Origin: Sepiola atlantica | Lineage: Eukaryota > Mollusca > Cephalopoda > Sepiida > Sepiolidae | Assembly (NCBI GenBank): GCA_963556195.1 | Contig: OY744522.1 | Span: 34,360,443-34,424,442, forward strand | Reading direction: 5' to 3' | DNA length: 64,000 bases | In this document: positions 54,668 to 64,000 of the stretch, one piece after another | Numbering within the stretch: the stretch's first letter is position 1 | Layout of the letters: every line of letters starts with the position of its first letter | Made by a program: the position numbers and the translations under genes | Notes under the pieces: generated by a model | The model's database searches: none | The model's input: only the letters and a program-made list of their open reading frames with translations | What the model was told of the DNA's origin: nothing

Positions 54668-54854
54668 CACACAGGCTTCTGCTATTCGCATGGGTTATGT
54701 TCCAGACACACCCACGAATAGCAAATAGTGAAAAGCCCTTTGATACCTCAAAGTTCACTAAAAATCAGGTTTTTGTACATTAGCGTGTGTTTTTGTGCAT
54801 AAAAGCCACCAAATTAGCGTAGATTAGCCTTTCTGCTCGCAAGTTGGTTGTAAT
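53681..54854. other. Microsatellites and unidentified sequence
   Basis: (TA)n at 53784-53821 and 54616-54662. The frame 53774-54001 contains TLSCDTCKDEEIEDKHFVKE and 54304-54560 has open frames, but no domain is recognised. 54683-54730 has CTATTCGCATGGG mirrored by CCCACGAATAG, a hairpin of the kind seen at ends of some DNA transposons. Confidence 0.35.
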
Positions 54855-55445
54855 TGGTCCCCCGATTTATAAAATCGGGGGACTTATGTTTTGAGGCATG
54901 TCCGTCCGTCCGGATTTTTCTCCGCAACCATCCATTGAATGTCTCTGAAATTTTGCATGAAGTTGTAACTTTGGTCAGGTTAGAAAGTGACATTCTCCGA
55001 TTTAAAAAAAAAATCTGGTTAGCCCCCCAGGGGGTCAAAAGGCCCCGAAATGGCAAAAAATGACATTTTTTGCCCCATAACTTTTCATCCATCCATTCAA
55101 TTTCTCTGAAACTTGGCCAAAATGTGGAGGCAATTGTTCCTAATAGAAAATAAGTATCGCTGACCTTGGAAAAAATCTGGTCCACGCCCCAAGGGGGTCA
55201 AAAGCCCCCAATATGGCAAAAAATGACCCTTTTCTCCCATAACGTTTGATCCATCCATTCAATTTTTCTGAAACTTGGCCAAAATGTAGAGGCAATTGTT
55301 CTGGATATAAAATGAGCATCCTTGACCTCAGAAATATTCTGGTTCGCGCCCCCAGGGGGTCAAAAATGCTCCAAATTGCCCAAATTTATTGCATTTTACA
55401 CTCGACACATACAGAGGGGGACCACGCACGCGCGGCTTGTTTATT
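54855..55445. repeat. 160-bp tandem repeat, three diverged units
   Basis: Units begin near 54928, 55089 and 55252 with CCATCCATT, then CTGAAA(C/T)TT, TCTGGTT or TCTGGTC, then CCCCCAGGGGGTCAAAA, ATGGCAAAAAATGAC and CCCATAAC. The left border is a short palindrome (CCCCCGATTTATAAAATCGGG near 54858). The GC-rich CCCCCAGGGGG core is itself palindromic. Two frames cross it, but neither is considered coding. Confidence 0.85.
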
Positions 55446-55666
55446 TTCTATTCGTCTTAGCTCAGGTTTTAAAATGGCTTGAGGAAGCTGGATTTCGAAT
55501 GAGATCGCAGCTGAAACATGTAAACATAAATGTATCCAATAATGTTTGTATAAATAAAGGAATTTATACTATAATACAGCTCTACCTGTTATTGAGCAGT
55601 ATCTGATAAGCACTGGAATGTCATTGGATTAACATCTATGAAACAACAACAATACAAGTACTATAT

Positions 55667-55706
<40 letters not shown>
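55446..55706. other. Spacer ending in (TA)n
   Basis: A (TA)n tract at 55670-55706 abuts the long inverted repeat. Nothing else recognised. Confidence 0.5.
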
Positions 55707-55711
<5 letters not shown>

Positions 55712-55906
55712 TATAAAAAGAAAAACTATACACACATTAAGGTTGTACACATAATAACTTATTTCGACCCCTTTAATTAGGTCTCCTCAGATGTATAGAC
55801 AACCACGTCAAAAAAACCCTAATTAAGGAGACCTAATTAAAGGGGTCGAAATAAGTTATTATGTGTACAACCTTAATGTGTGTATAGTTTTTCTTTTTAT
55901 AATTCT
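55707..55906. repeat. Perfect 81-bp inverted repeat, 38-bp loop
   Basis: Left arm 55707-55787 starts AGAATTATAAAAAGAAAAAC and ends TTAATTAGGTCTCCT; right arm 55826-55906 is its exact reverse complement by eye. The loop contains a partial further mirror (CCCTAATTAAGG). It directly follows (TA)n. Perfect identity implies recent origin or gene conversion. Confidence 0.95.
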
Positions 55907-55973
55907 ATTTTGCTCTGTTTAAATTACATTGAGCTCTGTTATTCAGATTCTCTACACAAAATTGAAATCTACA

Positions 55974-56009
<36 letters not shown>

Positions 56010-56459
56010 ATGTGTGTGTGTGTGTAAATTGTGAGTAGACTGTTATCATTGGCCCTATTCCTCTGATCAGTCTCTTCCTTAAAATGCCCATCTATGGCTG
56101 AGATACAAAGTTAGAATCCAAATTTACTCTCGGAACTTTCTCACTGATGCTGCATTACAATTAATGCGTATGACTCATTTCTTATTGATCCGCTCACTCT
56201 GCTGCTGCTGCTGTTATTTTTTTTCCTTTTTACCCTAAAGTGCGACATTTTATTATATAATTCTACCCACCTCCTACAGTCACCAATACATGACATTGGA
56301 AATGACTTGACTTTATTGTAGATCAGTCTTCGCACTTTTACTCGACACGTTGTTTCATGAATCGAGTTTGAAATTGCATATATATTGGGAGACGTGCAAT
56401 TTAAATCGGTGCACCATCTTTTTTCTATACTGTTTATGTAGATGTGATATGAGTCACGA
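55907..56459. other. (TA)n/(TG)n and unidentified DNA
   Basis: (TA)n plus (TG)n at 55976-56025. The minus frame 56497-56141 is 118 codons but has no recognisable domain. Confidence 0.4.
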
Positions 56460-57016
56460 GGGCAACTAATTTGCATATTGCTTTTGAAAAAGAACATTTT
56501 ATTAATTAACTATTGTTATTGTTTTTCAATTCAATGATTGTTTTCATTTTAATATAACAAATAGTTCTGTTTTGCAATATTGGTTTATTTCCAGGACAAA
56601 TATTTAACATTCGTGTTCAAATGTTCCTTTTTTTTTTTTACTTGCTTTTTCTAAATTTCAAGTGAAAAGGCAAATTGATTTCCTCTTTTCTTTTCATTTT
56701 TTTACGGTCACATTTAAAAGGTAATTGATCTGTTCTGAAATTACAAAATGTTAATGTTTCGTGTTTACAAAAAGGTTATGAATGAAATGTTGTTTTTTTT
56801 AACTGGCAGGGCTACGGGGCAGTCGTATGTAATTTGTTTTTATCAATAACAATTGATTTTCTACTCTTGCCTCACTGAGGTAAATCTTACTGTAAAAATT
56901 GAAACAACTAATCGAGTAAAACTGGACAAGAAAAACAAAACCAAAAAATAACATATACACAAGCACGTTCACTTTTATTATTTTAAATTAATGTTTCAAG
57001 TATTTCAAGTTTAAAA
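56460..57016 (+). mobile_element. Helitron-like family C copy, truncated
   Basis: Matches 47440-47850 block by block (AACTAATTTGCATATTG, GTGTTCAAATGTTCCTTT, AATTAATGTTTCAAGTATTT) but stops before the hairpin and CTAG end, where the poly(T) of the minus-strand LINE begins. The LINE therefore appears to have inserted into or next to this copy. Confidence 0.55.
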
Positions 57017-58391
57017 AATTTTTTTTTTTTTTTTAACATAGTTCACCCCAGACATGGCAGGCCGCCACTGTAGACATGAGGGGCTACTGAGAAGAAAGAA
57101 AAGGGAGAAGGTGGGGTGGGTGGGGGTCAACCTAAATTGGGATCTGCGCAGCGAGATGTCTGTTTACATTAGTTTTAAATTTCTGCATGTCAGTACCGTC
57201 GGGGAAACAGGGGGCAGGGAGGGAGTTCCAGAGGCCAGCAGCACGAGGAAAGAAGCTATTTGAGTAGAAAGCTCTCCGGCATCTGGGGGCCTCCACAGTG
57301 AATGGATGGGATTTAGTCAATTGTCGAGTTGGTCTAGTGAACTTACGTCGAGGGGGCACCAGAGCAGCCAATTCATCGGAGCACAATCCATTGAAGTATT
57401 TGTAAAACAAGCACAAGGATGCTATATTGCGGCGATGGGACAGGGACTGGAGCTTGGTTGACAGTGAGGGACCTATTAGGTTGGGACTCTTTTTTGGACC
57501 TTGTCAAGGAGGGAGAGACTAGTAGATGATGCACCAGCCCAGATGTGGCAACAATACTCCATGCATGGCGGATGGTGGCTTTGTAGAGATACAGGATAAT
57601 GTCAGGTGTGAGGAGTTTACTAGCACGGTAGAGAGAGCCAACCTTCTTTGCGGCAGCCTTGGCAATGTCTTCAATGTATTTGTTCCAATTCATGTTACCT
57701 GTGAAGGTTAGGTCGAGAGGTTTGAATGATGAACTCTCAGGTAGGGTGTTATTTGCCATGACAATCGGTGGTTGGAGCGGTTTCTTGTAGTTATTGAAGG
57801 AAAGGAGCTTTGTCTTTATGGCATTAAAAGTTACCAACCATTTATGACCCCAATCCACTACAGCCTGGAGGTCATTTTCTAAAGATTCAGCCATTGCCTC
57901 GGATATGATCGCGTCTGTTTTGCCAACATGGCAAGAGTAAAGCGTGGTGTCGTCAGCAAATAAACCAATCTCAGACTATGTCATCAGGAAAATCCTTTAT
58001 ATAGATCAGGAACAATAAAGGTCCAAGGATAGATCCCTGGGGTACACCAGCATTTATGTCATGTTGCTTAGATGAACGGCCATCGAGGACAACCTGGATT
58101 TTTCTTTTGGTTAAGAAGGATCTAATTATATTAAGTAATTGCCCAGTAATACCGTATGCGCATATTTTCAGTAGAAGCCCTTTGTACCATACCTTATCAA
58201 AGGCCTTGGATATATCAAGCGTTACTGCCCTAGCTTCTCCTGCCTTGTTGAGTGTATGATACATGCGTTCAGAGATGACCGTTAGGATGTCTGCAGTAGA
58301 TCGTGCTTGTCTAAATCCATACTGGCGGTCAGATAGAAGTTTAGCATTAACTAAGTGCCGTACCATCGCTAGATTGATTAAGGATTCAAAG
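57017..58391 (-). pseudogene. LINE reverse transcriptase copy, minus strand, frameshifted
   Basis: Closely related to 40297-41945. Reading down from 58391: RTADILTVISERMYHTLNKA-type block, ALDISKAFDKVWYKGLL-like block (TLDISKAFDKVW here), GVPQGSILGPLLFLIYIKD (58060-57975), then a small deletion near 57972 shifts frame and removes the clean FADD context. GHKWLVTFNAIKTKLLSF, NWNKYIEDIAKAAAKKVGSL and, after another shift near 57565, LFYKYFNGLCSDELAALVPP and the C-terminus follow. A T-tract at 57018-57035 is the poly(A) tail of this minus-strand insertion. It is 5'-truncated at about 58391. Confidence 0.85.
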
Positions 58392-58394
58392 CCA

Positions 58395-58960
58395 GTTCAA
58401 TAAATAATCGATTAATTAAAAATGCAATAGCATAAAATAAAACGAAATTTTAAAGATCCTACTTAAAAAAATAATTTAATTACAAAATTAAATCCCCTAT
58501 AATGCATTTCAGTTTCTTCATAAACAACGCAGTCATTTTACAAGTAATTCATTCTTTTTACATGTAATTCATTCTATTTTTTATTATTTTTTTAAACTAT
58601 TAACAAAAGTTAAAATAGTTAAAGAATGAATTACTTGGTGAACAATAAAAAATTAAAAGGAATTTCTTTTTTTTTCTTATGCGTTAATCCTGAGCTACGT
58701 CAGGGTTCGCTATAAAATTTGAAAGGAATTTGTAAGTATTTAAACTGTCAAATAGAAAATGATTTAAACTGGTTTTCATTAAAATTCTTAGCAAATTCTT
58801 GTGTATTAAAAATTTTGGAAGCTATTTACATGCAGTCCTAATTTTATAAATGGGGATTAAAATGACATCTAACAATTTGGTTCCATTAATAATTTAATGG
58901 CCAAACAATGCTGTAACAATTAAATTTAACATTCAAAATTCTATTTTTTCTTTTAAATAA
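58395..58960 (+). mobile_element. Helitron-like family A interior fragment
   Basis: AATAATCGATTAATTAAA, ATTTAATTACAAAATTAAAT, TAATGCATTTCAGTTTCTTC and AACAATTTGGTTC match 34020-34420 in order. The termini are not present. A perfect hairpin GAATTCATT.../AATGAATTAC-type near 58548-58637 lies within. Confidence 0.5.
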
Positions 58961-59226
58961 AATATTAATGGGGGGGGGGGTTGCACTTGCATATTTAAAA
59001 ATCACATACCCTAAGTTTCATTCAGGTAATATTCATGCTTTAACCCCCTTTTCACCACCCCCACCCCCAGGCAGAGGAGGTAGATTGATTTTATGATTTT
59101 TTTAAAAAACTTCTACCAAGAAAAACTTGTAATTATTGATAAAATGGGTATACTATTACTAACCATCATTTGTAGAGGAATTATACTTGAGAAGAATATT
59201 ACTAATTTATTTATTTATTATTTCAG
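58961..59226. other. End of intron with poly(G) and acceptor tract
   Basis: Poly(G) at 58971-58980, C-rich 59052-59070, then the ATTTATTTATTATTTCAG acceptor at 59209-59226. Confidence 0.5.
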
Positions 59227-59305
59227 ATCCACAAACATATCGTCTGATTGAACATGTTTTTATGGACCAGTCGTTACCACCAGAAGCCAGGACAGTCGTT
59301 CCAGA
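59227..59305 (+). CDS. Second coding exon of the unidentified host gene
   Basis: The exon is 79 nt between a TTTCAG acceptor and a GTAAGT donor. Joined after the single G left by exon 1, it reads DPQTYRLIEHVFMDQSLPPE followed by ARTVVP, and ends in phase 2. There are no stops in this frame; the other two frames are less protein-like. The sequence is moderately hydrophobic and looks structured and conserved, unlike the transposon fragments, which are all decayed. Phase match, strong splice sites and plus orientation link it to 9413-9542. I do not recognise the family. No third exon was found before 64000. Confidence 0.65.
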
Positions 59306-60004
59306 GTAAGTTTAATTATTTTATAATTTAACATTAAGTAACGTCAAATTATGAATTTAACTTGATGATGATGGCCGCCTACTCGTTAGACAAGCATGTC
59401 TATCGCTGACAGGTTGACACTGTTAAGTTGTAAGCAATGCCTTTAAAGTAAAACAGGACTTGCACGATGTCACATCACTTACAGGCAATACAAAATAGCC
59501 CAGAGACATGTAACATTATTTTTATTTTTTTATTTTTTTACAAAAATAGCGTAGGTATGAGGAGGGGAGAGGGCAGAAGAAAAATCAGCAGGAAGAGGAA
59601 AGACAAGAAGAAAAGTGGGGAAAACTTATTTTCTAATTTATTATGTGACATTAGAGAAGAAAAAGAGAGAAAAAAAGGGAAGAATCTGTTAGTGAGAATG
59701 ACATGAATGTCTGCAGTGGGACAGAGAGAATGCACACACACACACACATACATATATATATATTACATCTACACTCTCACAGAATTTATAATATGAATAT
59801 GCAGATCAAATTCTCTTAAATATTTCATCAGATAGACCCCAAAATTTGTAAATTTGTTTAAACCATTATTTCTCAATTCATCCAGTTTATTCTTAAAATC
59901 ATTAACATTAGTTATTTTTAACCTGATTACACAATTTGTTCTATTATTAAAAAAATCTAATTGTGATACATTTAATTTTTCAAATCTCGTTTACTAATAA
60001 CTTA
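59306..60004. other. Intron 2 start; AT-rich with (CA)n
   Basis: (CA)n/(TA)n at 59735-59762 and purine-rich 59555-59690. No gene recognised. Confidence 0.5.
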
Positions 60005-61440
60005 CTAGTGTAGTCATCATCATCATCATCGTATTAGGTTTAACACCTGTTTTACAAGCTGGCATGTGTTGGACGGTTTTATGAAATTGACTTTCAAACT
60101 AACCTGTCACTGGTCAAGTCTTTATTTATCCCTCTTTCTCTCAAGTCTATCCTTATCACTTCATCCCATGTTTTCCTTGGCCTTCTCCTGTAAATTGGAC
60201 CTGCTACCTCAACTGTTCTACTTCTACTAACCCAAAAACTGCCATCCATTCTTTCAACATGGCCATAGCAGCAAAATCTTCTGTTCTGCACACATCTCCC
60301 TATACTGTTCAGATTTAATCTTCCTCTGAGATTATCAGATCTAAGCCTGTCTTTAAGACTCACATTACATATTGATCGCATCATTCTCATATCATTTCTC
60401 TCCATGCAACGCATGTCCTCAACCCTCACTAGCCAGGTTTAACTTCCATACATCATCACACCGTGTACACATGTCTGATAAACTTGCTCCTTGGTTGACA
60501 GTGATAACGCTCTGCTGGTTAGTAAAGGCAGAAGTTCCCTGAACTTACTCCATCCACTCCTAATTCTTGCAATCATACTAGCACCTGCTCCACCCTGTGC
60601 TCTAATGGTATCACCAAGGTAACAAAACTTCTCAACCGCTTCGCCATCCAAATATACTTTGTCCACATCCAAGTTCTCATCCATCTCCATCGTCTTACAC
60701 GTCTTGCATATAAACTGGTTATCCTCTCTCAACCTACCAGTAATTCCACTGCACTTCTTGTGTATCCAATGCTTATATGTACCACAAAAGATTGAGTTGA
60801 TCTCGACTCCCTTTCTACAAACTGAGCAGAAGAACTACCCTCTTTTGTGGAGCTTTCCAACCTTACAACCACTGATCATCAATTTAATCTTGGTAACATT
60901 CACTTTCAAACATTTACTTTCCATAGCATTTCTTCAAGTTTTTAACTTAACAAGTAGGTCATCCATTGTTTCTCAGGCAAGTACTAAATCATCAGCATAC
61001 AGCATCTCTTCTGAAAAACCCGTACAAAACTTCCATGGACAATGCTTCTAAAACACAAATGAAAAACAACGAACTCGGTACAGAACCCTGATGTACTCAT
61101 ACTTTAACATTCAAGCTGTCACTGAATGTGCTGTTAATTCTAACACAACTTTGAGCATTTCTGTACATTGCTTGAACAACCTTCACCAACCAATCATTTG
61201 CCACCAAACAACTTCTCTTGACACTGTCAAAAGTTTTCTAGATCCACAAAAGTAAAATACAAATTCTTCTTATTATTAAAGTACTTCTCTTGCATTTGTC
61301 TCAGGATAAGTATAGGATCAGTGATACTATGCTCACATATAAAAACCAAACTGCATTTCATCTATGCTTATCTGACTTCTTATTTGTTACTCAATTATTC
61401 TCTCAATCACTTTCAGTGTGAGGAGAGATATTATTATGTG
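60005..61440 (-). pseudogene. Non-LTR retrotransposon RT (family R1), copy 2, minus strand
   Basis: Reading down from about 61440: IERIIE and SIDEMQFGFYM-like start, LYFTFVDLENF (first catalytic Asp kept), QGSVLSS-like region degraded, EEMLYADDLVLA (61015-60985; YADD box intact), then a thumb and Cys-rich finger region (60900-60720), VEKFCYLGDTIRAQGGAGAS, SGWSKFRELLPLLTSRALSL and the C-terminus NRRFCCYGHVERMD. The 3' end has an ATC/GAT trinucleotide tail at 60016-60030. Stops and frameshifts are present. It is longer than copy 1 at 24530. Confidence 0.8.
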
Positions 61441-62090
61441 TGTTCTATTTTTAGACTTTTCATTATTACGTAGGTCTTCCTCATTCTTCTGTCTCATAAA
61501 GTAGTTAAACCTAAGTTTTCAAACACATCTGCTATTCCTTGTATTAGTTTAGTCGCTTTTCTTTGTACCTTCGAATTTTACTATTATATTCCAATTCCCC
61601 ATGTCTAACAGTTGGTGGCCAGGATTGAGTACAATATTCTATGAGGTCGTAAATATTAGAGTCCTTATTCTGTCAAACATAAGAGAAAGTTTACATTTTT
61701 CATACAAATCAATCAAGTGACATTTTGATATCACAATAAAATGTATTTATATGAACTATTTGCACCATCAGTTTCTTCATGGATATTCTTCAGTGATTGA
61801 AGAGAAAATGGAAAATGTACTGCCTTATACAGGGATTGAACTCGCAGCCATTTAGATGATGAGATTTTTTGTTTAATGCTGTTAGATATCATCTCGCTTC
61901 TTCAGGATCCGTGTGAGATGATGAGACTATCTGAAAACTTCTTCTGGCCATTCTCTTCTGCTGAACAAGACACTGATGATGATTCTTTATGGGGTCATCT
62001 ACCAGATTGTTATTTCTCAATAATTAACTAACACAAAGACATTTGCACCTGTTGTGATGGGATAACCCGACTTCCCCATTCATGAAATAG
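61441..62090. other. No gene recognised
   Basis: Balanced AT-rich DNA without repeats; upstream of the Gypsy gag. The LTR of that element was not found here. Confidence 0.4.
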
Positions 62091-64000
62091 ATGGATTCAT
62101 CGGACTGTAAGTACGACTACAACGGACTAACCACACCTAAGTACAAAGAAATAAGGTCTAGAATCTTAACAATGGTGGAGCAAGACACGAAAATCACGTT
62201 ACAAAGAATGACAGAAGAATGTCAGCATCTAATTAATGTTAAAAGGGATAATACTCAAATTGAGGAAAAAAGTGTTGCCAAAGTACAACACACAAAAGAC
62301 CCAAAAAACTCTTAAATTCAAAAAGACAGGAAAATGTGATACGTGCAGAAATAATAAACATACTAAAGACGTATGTTGGTATCAGAACAAATTCTGTGAA
62401 TCTTGCGGAATTAAGGGTCATAAATGGTCTGTTTGCTAAAAGAAAAAGAAAAAGAATTTTGAAAATGTAAGCCTTGTGTTGTCGAAAAAAGAAATCCAGA
62501 ACAGTAAAAATCAAAAATACTTAAATGTACGTATAAATGGTCATACAATCACTTTGTTATTGGATTCTGGTTCAGATATAAGCATTATTGATGAACAAAG
62601 ATGGAAAACCCAAATTATCTGAAACCAAAAAAATTGCTAAAGGGGTTTCAGGAAAAAAATTAAACTTTAAAGGAGAATTAAAGTGCGATATTTCTTTCTG
62701 TGGCAAAACTGCAAAAACGAAAGTATATCTGATTCAAGGGATTAATTCATGCCTTTTTGGAGTAGACTGGATAGTACTTTTTAATTTATTTGAACTCCCG
62801 ATGAACTCTTTTTGCAACAAAATAGTGCAGAAAAGAAAAAAATTTATTAAAAATGAAAAATTTATGAATGAATTGAAAGATGAATATCCCAGAGTTTTTT
62901 CTGAGTGTTTGGGTTTATGCACAAAGACTGAAGTCAAGTTTAGAACTCATGGAAAATGTCAATCTAATTTTTAAATCTAAGAGAAACGTCCCTTTTTCCT
63001 CCTTAGACGCAATTAACAAAGAACTGGAAAGATTGGAAAAAATGGGAGTTATATCTAAGGTAGACCATGCAGACTGGGCATCGTCTACCGTCTACGTAAA
63101 AAAGAAAAACAGAAAAGTAAAAGTGTACGCCGATTTTTTAACGGGTTTACACGATTGCCTGAAAGATCACAATTATCCACTACCTTCACCAGAAGACATT
63201 TTTTCAAAGCTAAATGGAGGTAAGATTTTTTCAAAAATCGATTTGTCTGACGCATACTTACAGGTTAAAGTGAGCAAGGAATACTCAAAATATTTGTGCA
63301 TAAATACACAAAAGGGAATTTTCAAGCTAAATAGGCTCCCTTTCTGCTTAAAGGTCACCCCAGCTTTGTTCCAGCAGATTATGGACACTATGCTGGCGGG
63401 TCTTGAGTTTTGTATTGCCTATTTAGACGATATTCTAGTCAAAAGTAAGCATGTTCACGAATATAAAATGCACATTAGAGCTACATTCAAATGACTAGAA
63501 GAATTTGGTTTCTTCATGGAAAGACTTAAATACCTCGGACAGGTGATAGACAGTGAAGGCAGAAAACTGGACCCACAGAGGATAGATGCCATTAAGAATA
63601 TGCCTACACCCGACACAGTTGCGAAACTACAATCGTTTCTTGGGTTGGCCATTTAAGAGCCCCCCTTAATGAATTATTGAGGAAAGACAAAAAATAGATT
63701 TGGTCGAAAGATTGCGAGACAGCTTTCCAGAAAATAAAAAAAATTCTACTCTCAAAACTCGCCTTAGCTCATTATGATCCTGAGAAAGAAATCATCCTTG
63801 CGACTGATGCTAGTGAATATAGAGTGGGTGCTGCACTGCTACACAAATATGAAGATGGTGCTACTAAACCGATCGCGCACGCGTCGACTCTTCTACCGGC
63901 TGAGAAGAATTATAGTCAGATCGAGAAAGAGGCATTATCGATTGTGTTCGAGGTTAAAAAATAACATAGTTTTTTTACATTGTAGATGGTTTATACTTCA
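62091..64000 (+). pseudogene. Ty3/Gypsy gag-pol, plus strand, runs off the window
   Basis: Gag C-terminal part (62091-62315) shifts frame into two zinc-knuckle-like Cys/His boxes (CDTCRNNKHTKDVC and CESCGIKGHKWSVC, 62336-62438). Protease with LLLDSGSDISIID (62551-62590) is in yet another frame. After a linker, RT (62970-63490) has DLSDAYLQVKVSKEY, RLPFCLKVTPALFQQIMD and the catalytic box YLDD (63420-63431). A connection segment (63500-63650) and RNase H (63785-63960; ATDASEYRVGAALLHK, QIEKEALSIVF) follow, then a stop at about 63961. At least three frameshifts and a stop make it inactive. Integrase and 3' LTR would lie beyond 64000. Confidence 0.85.

Larger units (their letters stand above)
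9543..59226 (+). other. Putative 49.7 kb first intron
   Basis: The donor GTAAGA at 9543 and the acceptor TTATTTATTATTTCAG ending at 59226 are both strong, and their phases agree (1 into 1). No other convincing exon was found between them; the interval is packed with transposon remnants on both strands. Skipped or alternative exons inside cannot be excluded. Confidence 0.55.

Noticed and set aside
54525..54758. A minus-strand protein with Tyr/Ile repeats
   Set aside because: The repeat residues are encoded by (TA)n microsatellite DNA.
63961..64000. A complete Gypsy element at the right edge
   Set aside because: The window ends after RNase H; integrase and LTR cannot be assessed, and the visible frame is broken.

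Overview
The window is animal nuclear DNA: AT-rich, full of homopolymers and (TA)n/(CA)n microsatellites, with canonical GT-AG splice sites and many eukaryotic transposable elements (Ty3/Gypsy, several non-LTR lineages, hAT, mariner, Merlin-like, Helitron-like, SINEs, fold-back elements). The repertoire and the large intron suit a spiralian invertebrate such as a mollusc (possibly a cephalopod) or a flatworm. That placement is inference, not a match to a known genome.

One host gene is supported. Its first coding exon (9413-9542, + strand) has an ATG in good context and ends in a GTAAGA donor in phase 1. A 79-nt exon at 59227-59305, with a polypyrimidine tract and CAG acceptor, continues the frame and ends in GTAAGT. 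The 49.7 kb between them is read as one giant first intron. I do not recognise the protein. A plausible promoter and 5' leader lie at about 8237-9412.

Region by region: 1-8.2 kb holds a decayed Gypsy element split by a hAT element, a Helitron-like 3' end, a SINE-like repeat with a U2 snRNA-like head, and a decayed hAT-like element with a tiny TTAA-flanked MITE inside. 8.2-9.5 kb is the 5' end of the host gene. 10-23 kb has a compound fold-back, LINE remnants (one carrying a second U2-headed SINE, one split by a hAT element), a mariner 3' end joined to a minus-strand Gypsy with its 5' LTR, and a 2.8 kb Merlin-like element. 23-37 kb has minisatellites, LINE fragments, Helitron-like 5' ends and a 1.1 kb Helitron-like element. 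37.4-39.9 kb is a TTAA-flanked element with long inverted arms hosting two further elements. 40.2-44 kb has a LINE inserted in a MITE arm and a MITE array. 45-56 kb has palindromes, a hAT-type transposase remnant whose own coding sequence expanded into a 58-bp minisatellite, a tRNA-type SINE, a 160-bp repeat and a perfect 81-bp inverted repeat. 57-64 kb has two minus-strand LINEs, exon 2, and a plus-strand Gypsy pol running off the window.

No transposon gene appears intact. The two most interesting signals are the U2-headed SINE and the minisatellite born inside a transposase pseudogene. All alignments were made by eye, so repeat boundaries are approximate unless a target-site duplication fixes them.
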